DNA of 64,000 nucleotides from JAYENK01 sp034722035 (GTDB lineage Bacteria; Patescibacteriota; Patescibacteriia; Patescibacteriales; UBA12075), in the NCBI GenBank assembly GCA_034722035.1, contig JAYENK010000036.1:1-64000 (forward strand), written 5' to 3'. Numbering within the stretch: the stretch's first letter is position 1; the number at the start of each line of letters is the position of its first letter. Positions 35,939-43,376 of the stretch are shown here, in pieces. A program made the position numbers and the translations under genes. The notes below the pieces were generated by a model. The model did no database searches. It was not told the origin of the DNA and worked only from the letters and a program-made list of their open reading frames with translations.

Positions 35939-36517
35939 ATGTCTAAACCTAAAAAAGCAAAATCCGCGCGTCTTACTTGGGACGAGATGTTTATGAATCT
36001 AGCCGTAATCGCGTCTAAACGCACCGCCTGCAAATTTCATGAAACCGCCGCTGTCATTGTCGACAAAAACCACCGCATTATTTCTATCGGTTATAATGGT
36101 CCAACCGCCAGGGACGTACATTGTCTGGATGTTGGCTGTGCAAAAATAGATGGTGACTCAAAAACTGGCAAACTAAAACGCTGCCGCGGAGCTCATGCCG
36201 AAATAAACGCGATTATCAACGCTTTTGATGGCATTCGTTTACGCGGCGCTATAATTTACACTGTCTTAACTCCTTGTTATGACTGCATGAAAGCTTTAAA
36301 CAATTGTGGGGTTAAAGAATTAATTTATTTAAAAAACTATCATCGCATTCAAACCGGTGGAGAAAAAGTAGAAGATGAAAACGAATCGGATGAACTTGCG
36401 GCTGTGGCTGGTATTGCTGTTCGACAATATACCGGTGAAATCTACTCCAAATTCCCCGATGAATATAATATTATTGATGGGGACAAAGAAAGTTGCGCGA
36501 TGGGGTGCGCAAGCTAA
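35939..36517 (+). CDS. dCMP deaminase
   Basis: 192 residues from the ATG at 35939; an upstream in-frame ATG at 35900 adds a low-complexity extension and is not favoured. Zinc ligands are seen in GAHAEINAI and TPCYDCMKAL, with a further His/Cys-rich GYNGPTARDVHCLDVGC segment as in ComE/dCMP deaminases. It turns dCMP into dUMP, the thymidylate synthase substrate. It opens a cluster for dTMP supply. Confidence 0.9.
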   Translation: MSKPKKAKSARLTWDEMFMNLAVIASKRTACKFHETAAVIVDKNHRIISIGYNGPTARDVHCLDVGCAKIDGDSKTGKLKRCRGAHAEINAIINAFDGIRLRGAIIYTVLTPCYDCMKALNNCGVKELIYLKNYHRIQTGGEKVEDENESDELAAVAGIAVRQYTGEIYSKFPDEYNIIDGDKESCAMGCAS

Positions 36518-36523
36518 CAAATA

Positions 36524-36579
36524 ATTCGCGTAATTCGAATTCGCTATATTCGCATACAATTCGTAAATTCGCATTATAT
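36524..36579 (+). repeat. ATTCG-rich dispersed repeat, copy B, abutting dcd
   Basis: It shares a 24-bp identical stretch with copy C (39313-39372) and the same layout as copy A, ending 2 bases before the dcd ATG. Confidence 0.75.
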
Positions 36580-36581
36580 TT

Positions 36582-37139
36582 ATGATATTAGGAATAAAAA
36601 AACTGCACGAGCTTGTTAAAAAAGATAAGCTTGTAGAGAATCTTTGCGAACGGGAACTAAATTCACCCGAAGGGGCCGGTTTTGATTTGCGCTTGGCGGA
36701 AGTGTTTGAGCTAGATACGGCTGATGACAATTATTTTCTTGGTGTGGAAGAAAGAAATACACCGGATGTTGTGTCAGTTGCCATTAACGATAATTCAAAA
36801 TCAGAAGAAGAAAATTCTTTTATTTTTGAGCCGAGAAAATATTATTTAATAAAGACAATGGAGAAAGTTAATTTGCCCACCACTCTTTCGGGCGTAATTT
36901 TCCCCCGCACCACTCTGTTCCGTTCTGGTTTGGCATTATTCAATGGCGTGGTTCAACCGGGCTACTCCGGCGAACTCAGCTTTGGCATTTGCAATCTGGG
37001 CAAATCCAAAATCCGTGTTGCCTTTGGCGCCCGCGTTGTCCATATTACTTTTCAAGAAGTACTGGGTGAAGGTAATCAGTATAAAGGACAATGGCAAGGC
37101 GGGAGAGTGGCAACAGATAAAGTAGAAACACAGATTTAA
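36582..37139 (+). CDS. dcd: dCTP deaminase (dUTPase-superfamily)
   Basis: 185 residues. Trimeric dUTPase-fold motifs are visible: FPRTTLFRSGLALFNGVVQPGYSGELSFGICN in pieces (PRTTLFRSGL, QPGYSGELSF). The spacing fits Dcd; a bifunctional dCTP deaminase/dUTPase is possible. It makes dUTP (or dUMP) from dCTP, feeding ThyA. A copy of the dispersed repeat precedes the start. Confidence 0.85.
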   Translation: MILGIKKLHELVKKDKLVENLCERELNSPEGAGFDLRLAEVFELDTADDNYFLGVEERNTPDVVSVAINDNSKSEEENSFIFEPRKYYLIKTMEKVNLPTTLSGVIFPRTTLFRSGLALFNGVVQPGYSGELSFGICNLGKSKIRVAFGARVVHITFQEVLGEGNQYKGQWQGGRVATDKVETQI

Positions 37140-37173
37140 ATTCTTAATTTTTAATTCTTAATTTTTAATTGCC

Positions 37174-38166
37174 ATGAAACATCCCGAACATCAATATCTC
37201 GACCTCATCAAAGACATTAAAAAAACCGGTGCAAAAAAACCAATCTTTTTTACTCCCGAAGTCTTGGCTGAATACAAAAAAAGGGGGCAAGAAGCGCCTT
37301 ATTTATTGTCTGTTTTTGGCCGTCAACATCGTTGGAATATGGCCGATGGTTTTCCTTTGTTAACCACCAAAAAAACCTTTTTTAAAAGTATTTTATCTGA
37401 GCTGATTTGGTTTTTGTCTGGTAGCACCAATATTAAATACATGGTTGACAAAAAAAATCCGATTTGGAATGATTGGGCTTGGAAACGTTATCATAAACAC
37501 TGTTTGAAAAATGAGCCGGACAAAGACATGACACAAAAAGATTTTATTACTAAATTACGAGAGTTGCCAATAGATGATCCCTGGGTAGTGGAATGGGGCG
37601 ACTTACTTTATGCTTATGGTAAAATGTGGCGCCGTTGGCCCGCTTCAGACGGACGGGAAATCGATCAGCTTGCTTGGGTAATTAACGGCTTAAAAGATAA
37701 ACCATATCGTAAATCATACGTAGTTTCCGGCTGGAATCCAGATTTTATCTATGCGATGGCAAGTGAAAAAAACAAAAACGAAATTCCCCCCTTTTGCCAT
37801 ACCACCTTTCAATTTCAAGTAACAGATGACAAGTTAAATCTTGGTCTTTATCAACGCAGTGCTGATCTTTTCCTGGGCGTACCTTTTAATATCGCCAGCT
37901 ATTCAATGTTGCTACTCATGGTATCACAGATTGTTGGAATCGAGCCGGGTGAATTTGTTCACACTTTTGGTGATGTTCATATTTATTCCAATCATTTCAA
38001 TCAACTCGATGAACAAATAAAACGAGACCCTCTCCCCTTTCCTGAATTAAAAATCAATCCAGACATAAAAGATATTGATAATTTTACAACAGAAAATTTT
38101 GAATTAAAAAATTACAAACACCATCCCCCACTCCGCGGCGAAGTCGCAAATGTTGGTGGATTTTAA
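37174..38166 (+). CDS. thyA: Thymidylate synthase ThyA
   Basis: 330 residues. The catalytic cysteine lies in PPFCHTTFQF, followed by LGLYQRSADLFLGVPFNIASY and HTFGDVHIYSNH. The N-terminal GRQHRWNMADGFPLLTTKK is typical. It methylates dUMP using methylene-THF and yields DHF, which DfrA (8 bp downstream) reduces. It is somewhat longer than the usual 264 residues, with an insert around 105-140. Directly before the ATG is a TTCTTAATTTTTAA-type repeat instead of a Shine-Dalgarno. Confidence 0.95.
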   Translation: MKHPEHQYLDLIKDIKKTGAKKPIFFTPEVLAEYKKRGQEAPYLLSVFGRQHRWNMADGFPLLTTKKTFFKSILSELIWFLSGSTNIKYMVDKKNPIWNDWAWKRYHKHCLKNEPDKDMTQKDFITKLRELPIDDPWVVEWGDLLYAYGKMWRRWPASDGREIDQLAWVINGLKDKPYRKSYVVSGWNPDFIYAMASEKNKNEIPPFCHTTFQFQVTDDKLNLGLYQRSADLFLGVPFNIASYSMLLLMVSQIVGIEPGEFVHTFGDVHIYSNHFNQLDEQIKRDPLPFPELKINPDIKDIDNFTTENFELKNYKHHPPLRGEVANVGGF

Positions 38167-38174
38167 AAATATTT

Positions 38175-38693
38175 ATGAAATTATCAAGTATCGTCATCGT
38201 AGGTAAAAACCGTGAAATCGGTTGTAATAATCAACTTCTTTGGAATATCCCGGCAGACATGGCTCGGTTCAAATATATCACCACCGGCCATCCTGTTATC
38301 ATGGGTGACAGAACTTTTGAATCAATCGGTTCTCCCCTGCCCGGGCGCACTAATATTGTAATATCTTTAAAAAAAAATTATAAAGCCCCGGGTTGTACAA
38401 TAGCACATTCTATAGAGAATTCTATAGAATGTGCTAAAAAACATTCGCATGACCCACATTCGCAATCATGGGATGTGAACAAAACAAACGATGACGAAGC
38501 TTTTGTGATTGGTGGCGGAACTATTTACAAACTATTCATGCCTCTAATTGATAAATTATATATCACCGAAGTTGATGACACCAAAAAAGCAGATGTCTAT
38601 TTTCCAGATTATTCAGATTTTAAAAAAGTGATTTTTGAACAAAAGCATAAAAAAAACAATTTAAAATTTACCTTCAAAGAACTTAAGCGATAA
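38175..38693 (+). CDS. dfrA: Dihydrofolate reductase
   Basis: 172 residues. It shows NNQLLWNIPADMARFKYITTGHPVIMGDRTFES split into LLWNIPADMARFK and PVIMGDRTFESIG, then LPGRTNIVIS and FVIGGGTIY. It reduces DHF made by ThyA. A segment of about 25 residues (HSIENSIECAKKHSHD...) is longer than in typical family members; its DNA contains a perfect hairpin (38401-38436), suggesting an inserted palindrome. Confidence 0.92.
   Translation: MKLSSIVIVGKNREIGCNNQLLWNIPADMARFKYITTGHPVIMGDRTFESIGSPLPGRTNIVISLKKNYKAPGCTIAHSIENSIECAKKHSHDPHSQSWDVNKTNDDEAFVIGGGTIYKLFMPLIDKLYITEVDDTKKADVYFPDYSDFKKVIFEQKHKKNNLKFTFKELKR
38401..38436. repeat. Perfect hairpin inside dfrA
   Basis: 16-bp perfect arms (38401-38416 with 38421-38436) and a 4-base loop, in a variable loop of the protein. 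The frame is kept. Confidence 0.7.
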
Positions 38694-38695
38694 AG

Positions 38696-38743
38696 GATAT
38701 AGAAATCCGACTTTTACAGCTGTAGAAGTCGGATTTCTATATC
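38696..38743. repeat. 48-bp near-perfect palindrome after dfrA
   Basis: 18-bp perfect arms (38696-38713 with 38726-38743) around an inner TACAGCTGTA palindrome. It lacks a T-run, so it is a weak terminator candidate. It could be an mRNA processing or stability hairpin. Confidence 0.65.
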
Positions 38744-38753
38744 AGTTGACATC

Positions 38754-39311
38754 ATGAATTTAAAAAATAAAAAAATAATAATTATAATTGGCGAAGTGGC
38801 CAGCGGGAAAGGAACGACCGGAAAATATATTGCCAAAAGGTATAATGGTTCATTTTATCCTTCTTCGGTAATTCTTAAGCAAATCTTGGAAAAACTGGAA
38901 CAAACGGTCAATCGAGATAATTATATAAATTTATCTACTTTTCTCCGGACGCAGTTTGGTGATGATTATTTGGTTAAACCACTATCAATAATCTTTAAAA
39001 ATGACGAAAACAATTTGATTGTGCTTGATGGACTTAGAAAAGAAAAAGAAATTTTAAGTTTTAAAAAATTATTTGACGTAAAAGTAATTTACATAGAATC
39101 TTCACTTGAAATTCGTTATAAAAGACTTAAAGCCAGAGCAGAAAAAGCCGATGATGCAATCAAAACTTTTAAAGAATTCAAGGCGGATCATGCAAAAGAT
39201 ACTGAAAAAAATATATTAAAATTCAAAAAATACGCCGACTTTACTATAATAAACGAATCTGATATAGTAAATTTGCATAAAGAGTTAAATAATATTCAAT
39301 TTTTTAATTAA
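38754..39311 (+). CDS. P-loop nucleoside/nucleotide kinase-like protein 1
   Basis: 185 residues. The Walker A is GEVASGKGTTG, and a LIVLDGLRKEKEI stretch serves as the Walker-B/DGLR region. The Arg-rich lid-like segment is IRYKRLKARAEK. It resembles adenylate kinase/dephospho-CoA kinase folds but fits no named family I can assign. It lies in the dTMP cluster and is paralogous to the next gene. A dNMP kinase role is plausible by context only. Confidence 0.7.
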   Translation: MNLKNKKIIIIIGEVASGKGTTGKYIAKRYNGSFYPSSVILKQILEKLEQTVNRDNYINLSTFLRTQFGDDYLVKPLSIIFKNDENNLIVLDGLRKEKEILSFKKLFDVKVIYIESSLEIRYKRLKARAEKADDAIKTFKEFKADHAKDTEKNILKFKKYADFTIINESDIVNLHKELNNIQFFN

Positions 39312-39312
39312 A

Positions 39313-39372
39313 TATTCGCGTAATTCGAATTCGCTATTCTGCGCATACAATTCGTGAATTCACACTGTAATC
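39313..39372 (+). repeat. ATTCG-rich dispersed repeat, copy C, abutting kinase 2
   Basis: It matches copies at 25621-25678 and 36524-36579 and ends 2 bases before the ATG at 39375. Confidence 0.7.
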
Positions 39373-39374
39373 TC

Positions 39375-39932
39375 ATGACAAAGAAAAAAGTGATCGCCAT
39401 TATTGGCGAACAAGCCGGCGGTAAAGGCGTCGCGGCCGATATTATTCGTAAACATTATGGCGGTTCACGCCTGACAATTTCAAACATTTTAAGGCGTACT
39501 TTAGACTCACTTCATCTTGAATCAAGCCGAGAAAATTTAATCAACATAGCGCTTGTTATGAAAAAGGGCTTTGGCAAGGCAGTTTTGATGAATGCAATGC
39601 TAAAAGAAGTTGAAATGGAAGATGCTGATTTGGTTATTGTTGACGGATTACGCATGCCGGGTGACCCAGACCCATTCAAACGCGAATATGGAAACGATTT
39701 TAAGTTATTATATGTCACAACAGAGCAAAAAATTCGCTATGAACGCAGTGTCGGTCGTGGCGAAAAAGTTGGCGAATCCGACGCAAGCTTCAAAGATTTC
39801 CAAGCCAACGAAAACAAAGAAACCGAAAAATATATTAACGAAGTTGGTAAAAGCGCCGATTTTATCATAGAAAATAATGGTGGCCAAAAAGAATTGGAAG
39901 AAAAAATTAAAAAGGTAATGAGCAATATATGA
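39375..39932 (+). CDS. P-loop nucleoside/nucleotide kinase-like protein 2
   Basis: 185 residues from the ATG at 39375, after the repeat; the in-frame ATG at 39354 falls inside the repeat and is rejected. The Walker A is GEQAGGKG, the VIVDGLRMPGD motif matches LDGLR in the neighbour, and the IRYERSVGRGEK lid matches IRYKRLKARAEK. The same length and motif order show the two arose by duplication. A likely role is phosphorylating deoxynucleotides made by the cluster, which is inference. Confidence 0.7.
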   Translation: MTKKKVIAIIGEQAGGKGVAADIIRKHYGGSRLTISNILRRTLDSLHLESSRENLINIALVMKKGFGKAVLMNAMLKEVEMEDADLVIVDGLRMPGDPDPFKREYGNDFKLLYVTTEQKIRYERSVGRGEKVGESDASFKDFQANENKETEKYINEVGKSADFIIENNGGQKELEEKIKKVMSNI

Positions 39933-39980
39933 TGCAAATTATACAAATGAATAAAATATTAAATAAATTTTAATTTTTCA

Positions 39981-41486
39981 ATGGACTACGACGTAATTAT
40001 TGGCATGGAAATCCATGCTGAGCTAAAAACCAAACGCAAAATGTTTTGTGCTTGTGACAATGACCAGGTCGGCAAAAAGCCGAATGAGAACACCTGTCCA
40101 CTTTGTCTAGGTCATCCCGGGACTTTACCAGTGCCAAACAAAGAAGCAATCGACTGGACTATTCTCTTGGGGCTGGCTCTTCATGGCAAGATAAATCTGT
40201 TCTCAAAGTTTGATCGAAAAAATTATTTCTATCCAGACCTGCCTAAAGGATATCAAATTTCGCAGTATGATTTACCGTTTGTTTATGATGCTAAATTAAA
40301 AATTAACGACAAAGAAATAGAGATAACCCGCGTTCATCTAGAGGAAGACACCGGCAAAAACACTCATCCTAACGGAAAAAACTATTCTTTGATTGATTTT
40401 AACCGCTCCGGCACTCCTCTTTCCGAGCTTGTCACCGAGCCGGTAATCAAATCGGGTGAAGAAGCAAAAAAATTCTGCCAACGCTATCAGCAAGTTTTAC
40501 GCTACTTGGACATATCGAACGCGGATATGGAAAAAGGAGAAATGCGTTGCGAAGCTAATATCAGCTTGCAAGAAAAAGATAAATGGGAACGAAGCGACAA
40601 CACAATCATTGCAAAAGGAAATTACAAACTAAATCCAAAAATCGAAGTAAAGAATATCAATTCCTTCAAAGCGGTTGAAAAAGCAATTGATTATGAGATA
40701 AAACGACAAAGTAAAGCGCTTGAACAAGGTAAAGAACTAAGTCAAGAAACCAGAGGCTGGAATGAAGATAAGGGTATGACTATCAGTCAACGCATCAAAG
40801 AAAACTCAGCCGATTACAGATATTTTCCCGACCCGGATATTCCACCAATAAAAATTGACGCGCAAAAAATAAAGGAGCTTAAATCCAGAATTATTGAGCT
40901 ACCTTCGGAAAAATTGGATCGTTTTATCAGTCAATACAATCTGAGCGAAGATGTGGCCGAATTAATTATTTCGAACAAAGATTTTGCAAATTATACCGAG
41001 GAGGTAATCAGCGAACTTCGTGCTTGGATTAATTCGACCGGTGACGACTGGCAAAGGCAAAAACATATACTTGCCAAATCGGTTGCCAATTGGCTTACCA
41101 GTGAGCTTTTGAAACATTTACGTGCTGATAATAAAGAAATAAAAGACATAAAAATCACTCCGGAAAACTTTGCCGAATTGATAACTCTAATATACCAAGA
41201 TAAAATCGGCTCGTCTGCCGGTCAACAAATCCTGGATTATATGTACAAGCATGGCGGTGATCCGACCGACATTATGCGAGAACTTAATTTGGAGCAAATG
41301 GATAACAATGAAGAACTGGAGCAAATTATTGAAGAAATCACTGTAAACAATGAAAAACAAGTTGAACAATATCGCGAGGGAAAAACCAATGTACTGCAAT
41401 ATTTTGTCGGACAAACCATGGCAAAAACAAAAGGCAAGGCCAACCCGAAAACAGTAATAAAAATATTAAAAAAAATATTAGATTAA
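39981..41486 (+). CDS. gatB: Asp-tRNA(Asn)/Glu-tRNA(Gln) amidotransferase subunit B
   Basis: 501 residues. The N-terminal kinase-like domain has EIHAELKTKRKMFCAC, CPLCLGHPGTLPVPNKEA and DLPKGYQISQYD. The linker and C-terminal YqeY-like tail (about 355-501) bind tRNA. It phosphorylates and amidates mischarged Glu-tRNA(Gln) with GatA and GatC, which are not in this window. The stop end overlaps the miaB 3' end by 9 bp, convergently. Confidence 0.95.
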   Translation: MDYDVIIGMEIHAELKTKRKMFCACDNDQVGKKPNENTCPLCLGHPGTLPVPNKEAIDWTILLGLALHGKINLFSKFDRKNYFYPDLPKGYQISQYDLPFVYDAKLKINDKEIEITRVHLEEDTGKNTHPNGKNYSLIDFNRSGTPLSELVTEPVIKSGEEAKKFCQRYQQVLRYLDISNADMEKGEMRCEANISLQEKDKWERSDNTIIAKGNYKLNPKIEVKNINSFKAVEKAIDYEIKRQSKALEQGKELSQETRGWNEDKGMTISQRIKENSADYRYFPDPDIPPIKIDAQKIKELKSRIIELPSEKLDRFISQYNLSEDVAELIISNKDFANYTEEVISELRAWINSTGDDWQRQKHILAKSVANWLTSELLKHLRADNKEIKDIKITPENFAELITLIYQDKIGSSAGQQILDYMYKHGGDPTDIMRELNLEQMDNNEELEQIIEEITVNNEKQVEQYREGKTNVLQYFVGQTMAKTKGKANPKTVIKILKKILD

Positions 41487-42817
41487 TAACTCCAACAACT
41501 CTTTCTCTCTTCTCTTCTTCTCATCCCGGCTAACATTGTCTTTTAATTTAAAAGCGGCTGTGCCGTAACGAGGGCTGTACTGGGCAATATAGGCCATGTC
41601 AAAACCAACTTCTCTAAATAATTTAGCGGTATTTTCAAATTGCGCCCTAGTCTCACCCGGAAAACCAACAATAATATCAGTTGTGATTGAATAACCGGGA
41701 ATTTTATTTTTAATTTTTTTAATTAATTTAAGATAATCATCCCGAGTATATTTCCGGTTCATTCTTTTTAAAATCTCATCATCCCCACTCTGTGCCGGCA
41801 AATGAATATGCTTAGAAACTTTCTCACAATTCGCAATAACATCAATCAACTCATCGCTCATGTCCTTAGGATGAGAGGTCGCAAAATAAATCAAAAAATC
41901 CCCCTCAATGCTATTAATTAATTCAAGCAAGCCAGCAAAATTTATATTTTTTGAATCATTAAAAAATTTAAAATTAAATTGAAATTTGAAATTTGAAATT
42001 TTAAATTTATATGAATTAACATTCTGCGCAATCAAAATAATCTCTTTATAATTATTTTTAATTAAAAATTTTACTTCATCATATATTTCATTATAATCAC
42101 GATAAACTTCCCTACCCCGCGCATAGGGCACTACACAATAAGTACAAAAATTATCACAACCATTGCCAATCGGCACAAAAGCAGAAGTTTTTGATTTATA
42201 CTTTGGCTTAATTGATAAATAATCTTTATATGAAGTGATTTTTTTATTATCTTCTTTTAATAATTTTGCTAAATTTGGCAATTCAACAATTGGCAACCAA
42301 ATCTCAACTTTATCNNNNNNNNNNNNNNNNNNNNNNNNNNNNNNNNNNNNNNNNNNNNNNNNNNNNNNNNNNNNNNNNNNNNNNNNNNNNNNNNNNNNNN
42401 NNNNNNNNNNNNNNTTTTTGATTTATACTTTGGCTTAATTGATAAATAATCTTTATATGAAGTGATTTTTTTATTATCTTCTTTTAATAATTTTGCTAAA
42501 TTTGGCAATTCAACAATTGGCAACCAAATCTCAACTTTATCTTTTAATCTTTTAATAACGTCTTTGCGCTCAGCCAAACAACCGGTAATAATAATTTTCG
42601 CGTCTTTATTTTCTTTTTTAATTCTTGGAACAAGCCCATAAATCCTGTCTTCAGCCGATTGCCGCACGCCACAACTATTCAAAATAACCCAAACCGCCTT
42701 TTCACGTTTTTCGCTATTTTTATAGCCCAAATCATCCAAATAAGCAGCAATCCGCTCTGAATCACTCTTATTCATCTGACACCCAATCGTTATAATATAA
42801 TATGTTTTATTTTGCAT
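41478..42817 (-). CDS. miaB: tRNA i6A37 methylthiotransferase MiaB, interrupted by a false assembly gap
   Basis: The N-terminal domain (TIGCQMNKSDSERI, NSCGVRQSAEDR, ITGCLAER) is read from 42817. The radical SAM domain (NGCDNFCTYCVVPYARG) is read to the stop at 41478. Between them are 100 Ns flanked by an exact 127-bp duplication (42188-42314 and 42415-42541). Deleting one copy and the Ns (227 bp) gives one open frame of about 370 residues. The protein ends after KRREKELLELLI, where the C-terminal TRAM domain (about 60 residues) should begin, so that domain is absent. An in-frame AT-rich insert (FKISNFKFQFNFKFF) follows NVNSYK. Confidence 0.85.
42188..42541. repeat. 127-bp exact duplication around a 100-N scaffold gap
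   Basis: 42188-42314 equals 42415-42541; Ns occupy 42315-42414. The flanks therefore overlap and the gap has no real extent. Confidence 0.9.
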
Positions 42818-42898
42818 ATTCTACAGAATAATTAACATATTCTATCATATATTATTTTTTTATATTTATCAATTATTTCAATTATTTAAAGCTAGCTA

Positions 42899-42927
42899 TT
42901 GACAAAAATATCTAAATATAGTATATT
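42899..42927 (+). promoter_or_regulatory. Promoter of the small membrane protein gene
   Basis: TTGACA at 42899-42904, 17-bp spacer, TATATT at 42922-42927. Confidence 0.65.
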
Positions 42928-42982
42928 AAAAGACATATTATGCTCTTTATTATTTCAATTACTTCTAAAAGGAGGATTTTCA

Positions 42983-43234
42983 ATGGCAAAAATTAGAGTT
43001 ACAGTTACTTTTTTTGGTCTTGGCATGGCCGCACTTGGTATCGCCCACTTGATCTTTCTGGTCACTGTAGTAAGACGATACGGTGGATATCCACCTGGCG
43101 AACACCTCTTCGGAGGTGGGCTATTTATAGCTGGGGCGTTAGTCGTCATTTTTGGTAATTATTTGTGCGATTGGTACGAAAATTACCAAGAAAGAAAGGA
43201 CGAGATAAAATTATCGTCCGATTATTTTAAATAA
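42983..43234 (+). CDS. Small two-helix membrane protein
   Basis: 83 residues from the ATG at 42983, preceded by a strong AAAAGGAGG. Two hydrophobic segments (about 7-30 and 44-62) are joined by a Gly/Pro-rich turn (RRYGGYPPGEHLFGG), with a charged C-terminus. It has its own promoter and terminator. I do not recognise the family. The Shine-Dalgarno is unusual for this region and resembles those of the pur genes, hinting at acquisition. Confidence 0.65.
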   Translation: MAKIRVTVTFFGLGMAALGIAHLIFLVTVVRRYGGYPPGEHLFGGGLFIAGALVVIFGNYLCDWYENYQERKDEIKLSSDYFK

Positions 43235-43244
43235 CCCCAAGCAA

Positions 43245-43280
43245 GGGTCGGATTACGCAAAATTTCCGACCCTTTTTTTT
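43245..43280 (+). terminator. Intrinsic terminator before clpB
   Basis: An 8-bp stem GGGTCGGA/TCCGACCC (43245-43252 with 43265-43272) followed by eight Ts. Confidence 0.9.
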
Positions 43281-43292
43281 GATCCAAAAACC

Positions 43293-43352
43293 TTGACATA
43301 ATAAAGAAATTGTTGTAAATTTAAATTAGCACTCATATACTAAGAGTGCCAA
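43293..43352 (+). promoter_or_regulatory. clpB promoter with CIRCE (HrcA) operator
   Basis: TTGACA at 43293-43298, 17-bp spacer and TAAATT at 43316-43321. Overlapping the start site is TTAGCACTC (43326-43334), nine bases, then GAGTGCCAA (43344-43352). This differs from the consensus CIRCE by one base, so heat-shock repression by HrcA is likely. Confidence 0.9.
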
Positions 43353-43376
43353 ATTATAAAATAAATTTAAATTCAA

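Noticed and set aside
42188..42541. Tandem duplication as a biological event
   Set aside because: The flank identity is exactly 127 bp, equals the window-edge repeat length, and surrounds a run of exactly 100 Ns, which fits assembly and scaffolding.
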